Shown: positions 1-4,689 of the stretch, piece after piece | How positions within the stretch are numbered: the first letter of the stretch is position 1 | Layout of the letters: each line of letters opens with the position of its first letter | Source: Treponema sp. UBA6988 | GTDB lineage: Bacteria > Spirochaetota > Spirochaetia > Treponematales > Treponemataceae | NCBI GenBank assembly: GCA_002448445.1 | Contig: DJYC01000046.1 | Span: 1-7,735, forward strand | Length of the DNA stretch: 7,735 nucleotides | Direction of reading: 5' to 3' | The notes under the pieces: model-generated | What the model was told of the DNA's origin: nothing | The model's database searches: none | The model's input: the letters and a program-made list of their open reading frames with translations, nothing else | Position numbers and translations under genes: made by a program

Positions 1-39
1 TTCCTAAAACGCGGCTTAGGGCTCTGCCCTAAGAACCCC
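1..39 (+). repeat. Dispersed repeat family A, copy 1 (hairpin repeat)
   Basis: Contains the perfect stem CTTAGGGC (15-22) / GCCCTAAG (26-33) around a TCT loop. The whole stretch matches, in inverted orientation, 4436-4474: both read TTCCTA, then CGGCTTAGGG, a short variable loop, CCCTAA and AACCC. The loops differ while the arms are kept, which suggests a structural element. It touches the window edge, so its true left end is unknown. Confidence 0.7.
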
Positions 40-66
40 ATCTTTTACTAGTGTTTTTTTTGCAAT

Positions 67-91
67 GTTCCCTTCGACAAGCTCAGGGAAC
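67..91 (+). repeat. Dispersed palindromic repeat family B, copy 1
   Basis: GTTCCCT (67-73) pairs perfectly with AGGGAAC (85-91) around an 11-nt loop. The core CCCTTCGACAAGCTCAGGG (70-88) recurs at 4344-4362 with one change (AAGCTC to AGGCTC), 18 of 19 identical. From memory this core is a common short intergenic repeat in many bacterial genomes. I could not check that here. Confidence 0.75.
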
Positions 92-244
92 GGTTTTTCT
101 TTCTTGCCAAGAAGTATTGAGCCATGGAGGGCGGGTTGGCAGAGGGGATTTTCCCAGGTGACCTACGCCGCCATGGAGCCCCGGTAGTACCGCGCAGCGG
201 TATGAGCCGAATAGGCGAAGGGCGGAACGGCGGTGACGCGGGGC

Positions 245-301
245 ATGGACGGTCGAGTTAGCCAAGGAATGGATGGTAGAGCGCCTTTAGGTACCGTCCA
301 T
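245..301 (+). repeat. Dispersed repeat family C, copy 1, inside a 9-bp inverted repeat
   Basis: The segment 258-299 matches 7008-7049 in direct orientation. The first 26 bases are 24/26 identical, then come 9 variable bases, then ACCGTCC in both at the same spacing. In this copy ATGGACGGT (245-253) pairs perfectly with ACCGTCCAT (293-301), closing the repeat as a stem. That pairing is not kept in the copy at 7008. No coding potential is apparent. Confidence 0.65.
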
Positions 302-384
302 AAAAGAAAGAAAAGGTGAAATTTTAGGGGGTGGGGGAGTGCAATAATTGGAGTGGAAAAAGTTGGAAATATTTGAAATTTCAT

Positions 385-414
385 TTGACAGGATTAATCA
401 ACACGTGTTACAAT
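385..414 (+). promoter_or_regulatory. Sigma70-type promoter of the sugar transporter operon
   Basis: The -35 box TTGACA (385-390) is a perfect consensus match. It is followed after 18 bases by TACAAT (409-414), 5 of 6 to the -10 consensus. The upstream region is A/T-rich. Transcription would start near 421, giving a leader of about 210 nt before the binding-protein gene. The spacer and the start of the -10 box lie inside an AACACGTGTT palindrome (400-409), so a repressor bound there would block polymerase. Confidence 0.8.
398..412 (+). promoter_or_regulatory. Putative LacI-family operator O1 in the promoter spacer
   Basis: TCAACACGTGTTACA contains the 10-bp palindrome AACACGTGTT (400-409) with a central CG, typical of LacI/GalR-type operators. 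It shares 11 of 15 positions with the site at 432-446 and 13 of 15 with the site at 4665-4679. Its position between -35 and -10 suits repression. The regulator is not encoded in the window, so the family assignment is inferred. Confidence 0.6.
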
Positions 415-431
415 ATGCTTAGTTGGGGCTT

Positions 432-446
432 TGGAAACGTTTTACA
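432..446 (+). promoter_or_regulatory. Putative LacI-family operator O2 just downstream of the transcription start
   Basis: TGGAAACGTTTTACA has the central palindrome AAACGTTT (435-442), the core common to many LacI/GalR and CcpA-like sites. It resembles O1 (11/15) and lies 34 bp from it, a little over three helical turns. It could be a second site for the same repressor or a site for a different family member. Confidence 0.5.
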
Positions 447-574
447 TGAATAAAGTTATAAAAATATGGGCAAAATGGAAGTTTTGTGCGGAAAAATAAG
501 ATTTTATTCAAAATCCGTATTCAAAGCATTTCCTTTTGACTTTTTTCGTGTAGACTAAAGTAGGTGGAGTTAAC

Positions 575-599
575 GGAACTTCAAAAAGACCGGAGTTCC
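575..599 (+). promoter_or_regulatory. Stem-loop in the 5' leader of the binding-protein gene
   Basis: GGAACT (575-580) pairs with AGTTCC (594-599). The stem can extend inward by a T-G wobble and a C-G pair, leaving a 9-nt A-rich loop. It lies about 35 nt before the start codon and leaves the ribosome binding site free. It could stabilise the mRNA 5' region. I do not recognise a known riboswitch in the leader. Confidence 0.35.
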
Positions 600-634
600 C
601 TTTAATAAAAGGCACGTATTTCGTAGGAGGAAAT

Positions 635-1855
635 ATGAACAAGAAGTTGGTATCGGCTGTGGCAGTTCTTTCTGCCCTGACACTTGGTTTTGTTGCAACA
701 AGCTGCAGCAAAAAAGACGCTGCAAAGAGCGGAGGTTCTTCTGAGCAGATTACGCTTACAGTTTGGGAATCATTGAACGGTCCTGATGAATTCATCAAGC
801 AGGCTGGTGAAGCTTACACAAAGACTCACCCGAACGTAAAGGTTGAATTTGTAAACGTAGAGCTTGGCGATGCTGCCGGTCAGATTGCGCTTGACGGTCC
901 AGCTGGTGTTGGCCCGGATATTTTTGGCGCACCTCACGACAAGCTTGGCGAATTGGTTAGCGGTGGCCACGTTGCACCTACAGTAAACCCAGACCAGGTA
1001 AAGGCTGCTGTTCTTGGCGCATGTTCACAGGCTGTAACATACAACGGAACAATGTACGGCTATCCTGTTAGCGCAGAGACTTATGCTTTGTTCTATAACA
1101 AGGACCTTATTTCTGATGCAGAAGTTCCAACAACTTGGGAAGGTCTTGCAAAGTGGGCAAAGGACTTTAACTCAAAGAACCCTGGCAAGCGCGCATTCAT
1201 GATGGATGTAGGAAACGGATACTACACAATCACATTCACAACAGAGAACGGAAACCGCCTCTTTGGCAAGTCTGGAACAGATGTTTCTACATCTTACCTT
1301 AACACAGAAGATTCTATTAAGGGTATGAAGTTCTTCCAGTCACTCCGCTCAATCCTCGACGTTCCTTCTGCAGACCTTAGCACAGGAAACTGCGACGCTG
1401 CATTCCAGTCCGGGACAGCCGCAATGCACATCACTGGTTTGTGGAACGTAAAGCCATTTGAAGAAGCTGGCGTAAACTTTGGCGTTGCTCCTCTTCCATC
1501 TCTTCCTGGAGACAACAAGCCTTCTGCATCATTCAGCGGTACAAGGTGTATGTTCGTAAGCGCATACTCAAAGAACCAGGAGGCAGCAGCAGACTTTGCA
1601 CGCTTCCTTATCTCCCCGGAAATGCAGCAGCTCCGCTTTAACATCACAGGTGCTATGCCTTCAATCAGCACGGAAGTTAACAGCAAGTACATTCCTGGCT
1701 TCCTTAAGCAGCTTGACTATGCCTTCCCAATGCCTTCAATTCCACAGATGGGCGGATTCTGGGATGCAATGGGCAATGCTTCCAAGAACATCTGGGACGG
1801 TGCAGACGTTAAGGGCGAACTTGATGCCGCTAACACTGTAATCATCGGTCAGTAA
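635..1855 (+). CDS. Sugar ABC transporter substrate-binding lipoprotein (MalE/GanS type)
   Basis: Extracytoplasmic sugar-binding protein of the MalE-like solute-binding family, which delivers an oligosaccharide to the membrane permeases. The 406-residue protein starts with a lipoprotein signal: MNKK, a hydrophobic stretch (about 5-22) and a spirochaete-type lipobox A-T-S-C with the lipidated cysteine at residue 24, then a Ser/Gly/Lys linker. Family hallmarks are GPDIFGAPHDKLGEL (93-107), corresponding to GPDI...HD in MalE, and GYPVSAETYALFYNKDL (142-158). The start is fixed by AGGAGG at 625-630, 4 nt from the ATG. It is the first gene of the operon, followed after 207 nt by the permease genes. 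It is probably regulated through the operators at 398-446. The MalE resemblance gives the family, not the ligand: the linked GH35 gene makes a beta-galactoside or galacto-oligosaccharide as likely as maltodextrin. Confidence 0.92.
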   Translation: MNKKLVSAVAVLSALTLGFVATSCSKKDAAKSGGSSEQITLTVWESLNGPDEFIKQAGEAYTKTHPNVKVEFVNVELGDAAGQIALDGPAGVGPDIFGAPHDKLGELVSGGHVAPTVNPDQVKAAVLGACSQAVTYNGTMYGYPVSAETYALFYNKDLISDAEVPTTWEGLAKWAKDFNSKNPGKRAFMMDVGNGYYTITFTTENGNRLFGKSGTDVSTSYLNTEDSIKGMKFFQSLRSILDVPSADLSTGNCDAAFQSGTAAMHITGLWNVKPFEEAGVNFGVAPLPSLPGDNKPSASFSGTRCMFVSAYSKNQEAAADFARFLISPEMQQLRFNITGAMPSISTEVNSKYIPGFLKQLDYAFPMPSIPQMGGFWDAMGNASKNIWDGADVKGELDAANTVIIGQ

Positions 1856-1863
1856 AAGCAAAG

Positions 1864-1914
1864 GGCAAAGGCCGCGCGTTAGAACGACAAGTTTTTGCGG
1901 TCTTGCCATTTTTT
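1864..1914 (+). terminator. Intrinsic terminator or attenuator between the binding-protein and permease genes
   Basis: GGCAAAGGCCGC (1864-1875) pairs with GCGGTCTTGCC (1897-1907): 11 pairs including one G-T wobble, with a single bulged A, followed by A and six T (1909-1914). It begins 8 nt after the stop codon. No promoter is evident before the permease gene, so this probably acts as a partial terminator and 3'-end stabiliser that lets the binding protein be made in excess over the membrane components, a known pattern in binding-protein operons. Confidence 0.65.
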
Positions 1915-1924
1915 GTTGGGGCGT

Positions 1925-2004
1925 TACGGGGCATTAGCAAAAAAAATTGCCCCGTAGAGAGGGTAGGGCGCAACGAAGTGCGACCGCAGGGGGAGACTTC
2001 CCCC
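1925..2004 (+). other. Second part of the intra-operon spacer: two further hairpins
   Basis: TACGGGGCA (1925-1933) pairs perfectly with TGCCCCGTA (1948-1956) around an A-rich 14-nt loop. GGGGGA (1989-1994) pairs with TCCCCC (1999-2004) around GACT. A small CGCA/TGCG stem lies between them (1969-1982). None is followed by a T-run on the plus strand. They may stabilise the processed mRNA or be remnants of inserted intergenic repeats. No gene or promoter is evident. Confidence 0.5.
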
Positions 2005-2062
2005 TCCTTATTGCCCAATATGAGCGAGTTCGTAAATTTCATTAAGACAGGAGTAACAATAT

Positions 2063-3367
2063 ATGCAGATTGAACCTGACGGAAGTTCGGGCAAGAAAGT
2101 TACCGTAGCGGCATGCTGCTTTATGGGACTTGCCCACATACTCTATTTGAAGCAGTACATAAAAGGCTTGCTGTATGCACTCCTTGAGCTGCTCTTTATT
2201 GTTGCCATACCATTTTTTGCAAAGAAATTATTCCAGCTGGTAACGCTTCCCTACAACCGCGAGCAAAAAATGTTTCCAGTCTTTATGCTGATTGACGGAA
2301 TCCTTGTTATATCGGTTATTCTTATTTTTATTGCGCTTTATGTTATTTCTGTTAAGAGCGCAAAAACTTCATACACAGATTATTGCCGCACCAAGCGCAT
2401 GGCATCTCAAAAGACTTCTCTCTGGGAAGTAACCAACCGGGCTTTCCCGATTACAGGTCTTGCTCCCTGTGTAATCATGCTTTTGGTTTTTGTAGTTGCA
2501 CCGCTTGTTTTTTCCATTAGTGTAGCTTTTACTAATTTTTCGGGCCCAAGTCATGCTGTTGCAAACGACGTGGACTGGGTTGGAGCAAGTAACTTTAAGG
2601 AGCTTTTGCTTGGCGGTTCCACCTGGTCAAAGGGTTTTGCCCGCATAGCAATATGGACTTTGGTCTGGGCTTTCTTTTCCACATTCACATGCTACTTTGG
2701 CGGCTTGCTGGTTGCCGTTCAGCTTAAAGAAATCGGCGTAAAAATTGCGGGTGTCTTCCGCTTTATCTTTATACTTCCCTATGCAGTTCCTTCCGTAATC
2801 ACAATGCTTGTATGGAAGAACATGCTCAACGGAACCTTTGGCATAGTAAACAGAACGTTAAAGTCCCTTGGAATCCTTGGGGCAGATTCAATAATCCCCT
2901 GGCTTGGAAATTCAACCCTTGCAAAGGTAATGTGTATAGTCATAAACCTTTGGGCTGGCTTTGGCTACTTTATGATGCTTACCATGGGAACAATGACTGC
3001 AATCGGAAACGATCTCTTTGAAGCAGCAAAAATTGACGGTGCAAACAACCGCCAGATACTGCACCACATAACCCTTCCGCTTGTAATGTACCAGACAATG
3101 CCGCTTATCATCATGAGCTTTATGCACAACATCAACAACTTTGGAATTATCTTCTTCCTTACAGGAGGACAGCCTGCGGTTGCAGACTCAACAATAACCA
3201 GGGCTGGAGGAACAGACATTCTTGTTACCTGGATTTACAATCTTACAATTACGCTTTTAAAATACAACTACGCGTCTGTAATTGCAGTTCTTATCTTTGC
3301 AGTTCTGGCACCGTTTGCCGTTTATCAGTTCATGAACACCAAGGCATACAAGGAAGGTGAAGTATGA
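2063..3367 (+). CDS. Sugar ABC transporter permease, MalF/GanP type
   Basis: Inner-membrane permease forming half of the translocation channel of a carbohydrate (CUT1-type) ABC importer. The 434-residue protein has an N-terminal extension with hydrophobic segments near 13-29, 34-58 and 72-96. The core permease segments follow near 129-155, 193-219, 229-251, 284-310, 342-366 and 402-425. The conserved ATPase-contact loop is EAAKIDGANNRQILHHITLP (320-339), matching EAA-x3-G-x9-I-x-LP exactly. The loop after the fourth segment is short (about 156-192), so the large periplasmic P2 domain of E. coli MalF is absent, as in Gram-positive MalC/GanP proteins. The start has AGGAG at 2049-2053. Its stop overlaps the next gene's start by ATGA, implying translational coupling. 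The partner ATPase is not in the window and is probably a shared MsmK/MalK-like protein encoded elsewhere. Confidence 0.92.
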   Translation: MQIEPDGSSGKKVTVAACCFMGLAHILYLKQYIKGLLYALLELLFIVAIPFFAKKLFQLVTLPYNREQKMFPVFMLIDGILVISVILIFIALYVISVKSAKTSYTDYCRTKRMASQKTSLWEVTNRAFPITGLAPCVIMLLVFVVAPLVFSISVAFTNFSGPSHAVANDVDWVGASNFKELLLGGSTWSKGFARIAIWTLVWAFFSTFTCYFGGLLVAVQLKEIGVKIAGVFRFIFILPYAVPSVITMLVWKNMLNGTFGIVNRTLKSLGILGADSIIPWLGNSTLAKVMCIVINLWAGFGYFMMLTMGTMTAIGNDLFEAAKIDGANNRQILHHITLPLVMYQTMPLIIMSFMHNINNFGIIFFLTGGQPAVADSTITRAGGTDILVTWIYNLTITLLKYNYASVIAVLIFAVLAPFAVYQFMNTKAYKEGEV

Positions 3368-4209
3368 AAACAGGATACCACGTTATTTCTTCGCTGAACA
3401 AATTTGTAATCTATTCGCTTTTTGTTCTTATCTCTTTCTTTGTGTTCTATCCGCTGGTCTACGTCGTTAGCGCAGCCTTTAGCCCTTCCAACAACATTGC
3501 GGGGCTTAACATAATACCATTTGGCGACGGCTTTACATGGAAGCATTTTATCTACCTGTTTACAAAAACCCAGTATTGGCTCTGGTTCAAGAACACGCTT
3601 ATCATATCGCTTTGGACTGCCGTGCTTACTGTTATAATTGCATCACTTAGTGCATACGTCTTTTCGCGCTTCAAGTTTGTCTTTAAGAAATCGCTTTTGA
3701 TGAGCCTGCTTATCCTGCAAATCTTTCCGTCTTTTGTTGGCATGATTGCAATTTACGTAATCCTCTACCGCATCAACGGATTGGACACACTTTGGGGACT
3801 TGTGCTTGTCTACGTAGCGGGAAACATTCCCTACAACACATGGATGGTAAAAAGCTACATGGACACCGTAAGCAAAAGCCTGGACGAAGCTGCCCGCATA
3901 GACGGTGCAAGCCACATGCGCATATTCGGAACAATAATTCTTCCTATAACAAGGCCAATCATCACTTTCCTTGGCATCTCAAGCTTTACCGGCCCATGGA
4001 TGGACTTTATTTTCCCCAAGCTGGTACTGCGTTCACCGGGAAAGCAGACCTTGGCATTGGGACTCTTCGCATTCGTCACCGACAAAAAGAACGAGTTCAC
4101 CAACTTTGCGGCTGGTGCCCTTGTAATTACCATACCTTTTGTAATCTTCTTCCTCTTTACGCAAAAGGCCATGATGATGAGCATGGGAACCGCCGGTGTA
4201 AAGGAGTAG
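3364..4209 (+). CDS. Sugar ABC transporter permease, MalG/GanQ type
   Basis: Second inner-membrane permease of the same importer, pairing with the MalF-type protein. The 281 residues match the usual MalG-type length and contain about six hydrophobic segments (near 13-36, 74-99, 108-134, 140-160, 192-210 and 246-266). The ATPase-contact motif is EAARIDGASHMRIFGTIILP (175-194). The C-terminal tail GTAGVKE (275-281) resembles that of MalG family members, whose tail contacts the ATPase dimer. AGGAAGG at 3351-3357 supports the ATG at 3364, inside the upstream stop codon. No clear intrinsic terminator follows the TAG, so transcription may continue through the 480-nt spacer towards the GH35 gene. 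Confidence 0.92.
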   Translation: MKTGYHVISSLNKFVIYSLFVLISFFVFYPLVYVVSAAFSPSNNIAGLNIIPFGDGFTWKHFIYLFTKTQYWLWFKNTLIISLWTAVLTVIIASLSAYVFSRFKFVFKKSLLMSLLILQIFPSFVGMIAIYVILYRINGLDTLWGLVLVYVAGNIPYNTWMVKSYMDTVSKSLDEAARIDGASHMRIFGTIILPITRPIITFLGISSFTGPWMDFIFPKLVLRSPGKQTLALGLFAFVTDKKNEFTNFAAGALVITIPFVIFFLFTQKAMMMSMGTAGVKE

Positions 4210-4306
4210 GAGCTTAATTTCTTTCTTCTTAATCTGGAGCGCACTGAATGGTTAAACCGCGTCTGCCGCTACCCGGCAGCCGGCCGCACTTTGATCCCGC
4301 TTTCCA

Positions 4307-4333
4307 GGGTTCCGGCTTACGCCTCCATTGCCG
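4307..4333 (+). repeat. Dispersed repeat family D, copy 1
   Basis: This 27-base segment is the reverse complement of 6946-6972 with a single mismatch (26/27). Both copies carry the CCGGCTT...CGCCTCCATTGCCG core and lie in spacers flanking the GH35 gene, in opposite orientation. Neither copy is in a convincing reading frame. Confidence 0.75.
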
Positions 4334-4379
4334 TTGGGGTCGCCCCTTCGACAGGCTCAGGGACCGCACCCAACGGCAA
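4328..4379 (+). repeat. Dispersed repeat family B, copy 2, inside a perfect 11-bp inverted repeat
   Basis: TTGCCGTTGGG (4328-4338) pairs perfectly with CCCAACGGCAA (4369-4379). Inside lies CCCTTCGACAGGCTCAGGG (4344-4362), 18/19 identical to 70-88. The core is therefore held in two different outer palindromes in the two copies (GTTCCCT/AGGGAAC at 67-91), as if the core inserts into or co-evolves with a flanking stem. Confidence 0.7.
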
Positions 4380-4435
4380 CGCGTCCCGCGCCCTTCCAAT
4401 CGGGGCTAGGCTTTATTTTGGAAAAAAGCACAAGC

Positions 4436-4474
4436 AGGGTTTTTAGGGGTACAACCCCTAAGCCGTGCTAGGAA
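4436..4474 (-). repeat. Dispersed repeat family A, copy 2
   Basis: Read on the minus strand, this segment aligns with 1-39: TTCCTA, CGGCTTAGGG, a variable loop, CCCTAA and AACCC. The stem TTAGGGGT (4443-4450) / ACCCCTAA (4454-4461) closes on ACA. It is not followed by a T-run in either direction, so it is unlikely to be an intrinsic terminator. Confidence 0.65.
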
Positions 4475-4502
4475 AGTAATAAATTTTATAAAAAGCAATG
4501 CA

Positions 4503-4646
4503 GGAATTAGTTTCGTGCGTAACGAGAGGAAAAATTTGGATGAAAAGACACTTTGCGCGGGGGAGCGTAGCGACCTTAATACCTAATACGCGCAACCGTG
4601 GCTTTTCAGCCAAATTTTTCCGGTAGTGGAGCATGAAACTAATTCC
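4503..4646 (+). repeat. 144-nt long inverted repeat upstream of the GH35 gene
   Basis: Two 45-nt arms (4503-4547 and 4602-4646) are reverse complements at 37 of 45 positions. The matched blocks are GGAATTAGTTTC, TGC, GGAAAAATTTGG and TGAAAAG, and mismatches are concentrated in one central 9-nt block. Two mismatches (4515/4634 and 4520/4629) would still be G-U wobbles in RNA. A nested stem TTGCGCG (4553-4559) / CGCGCAA (4589-4595) lies in the loop. The right arm is followed by seven T (4651-4657). It is either a MITE-like element or a structured leader RNA. A relative with the same arm spacing is at 7064-7241. Confidence 0.8.
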
Positions 4647-4664
4647 AGTATTTTTTTATCCCTA

Positions 4665-4679
4665 TCAACACGTGTAAAA
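4665..4679 (+). promoter_or_regulatory. Putative operator O3 abutting the GH35 ribosome binding site
   Basis: TCAACACGTGTAAAA matches operator O1 at 398-412 at 13 of 15 positions, and the 12 bases ATCAACACGTGT (4664-4675) are identical to 397-408. The site ends where the Shine-Dalgarno AAGGAG (4679-4684) begins, 5 nt before the ATG. I could not identify a clear -35/-10 pair here. Repression would act on a weak promoter in the T-rich segment or as a roadblock to read-through. Confidence 0.6.
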
Positions 4680-4689
4680 AGGAGAATAT

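Larger units (their letters stand above)
1..384. other. Non-coding repeat-rich spacer upstream of the transporter operon
   Basis: I see no credible gene here. The only open frames are short, on the minus strand, lack a convincing ribosome binding site and consist of repeat sequence. The stretch holds an 8-bp hairpin (15-33), a palindromic repeat (67-91), a 6-bp hairpin TACCGC/GCGGTA with a 3-nt loop (188-202), a direct repeat GCCATGGAG (121-129 and 170-178) and a 9-bp inverted repeat (245-253/293-301). Several of these recur in the spacers around 4210-4500 and 6850-7060. From about 300 the sequence becomes A/T-rich and leads into the promoter at 385. Confidence 0.7.
4210..4502. other. G/C-rich non-coding spacer built of hairpin repeats
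   Basis: No gene is apparent. From 4261 to 4380 the sequence is about 67% G+C, against about 48% in a sampled 60-base stretch of the preceding gene. Stems include CTGCCG/CGGCAG (4263-4279, 5-nt loop), TTGCCGTTGGG/CCCAACGGCAA (4328-4338/4369-4379, perfect 11 bp) and TTAGGGGT/ACCCCTAA (4443-4461, 3-nt loop). Copies of three repeat families found elsewhere in the window lie here. After 4475 it becomes A/T-rich. Confidence 0.7.

Noticed and set aside
83..384. Short minus-strand open frames upstream of the operon (60 and 73 codons)
   Set aside because: They run through repeat sequence and the promoter approach, have no convincing ribosome binding site, and their translations show no recognisable protein character.
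415..634. A riboswitch in the 210-nt leader of the binding-protein gene
   Set aside because: Only one small stem is evident and no known riboswitch core or terminator/anti-terminator pair could be recognised.
3792..4244. Open frames of 141 codons (+) and 129 codons (-) within the MalG-type gene
   Set aside because: They are shadows of a well-supported membrane protein gene. Their translations are basic and low-complexity with no independent start signals.
4210..4480. RNA gene (tRNA or rRNA fragment) in the G/C-rich spacer
   Set aside because: The G/C content suggested an RNA gene, but no cloverleaf, T-loop GTTCRA motif or rRNA signature is visible. The content is explained by short palindromic repeats.
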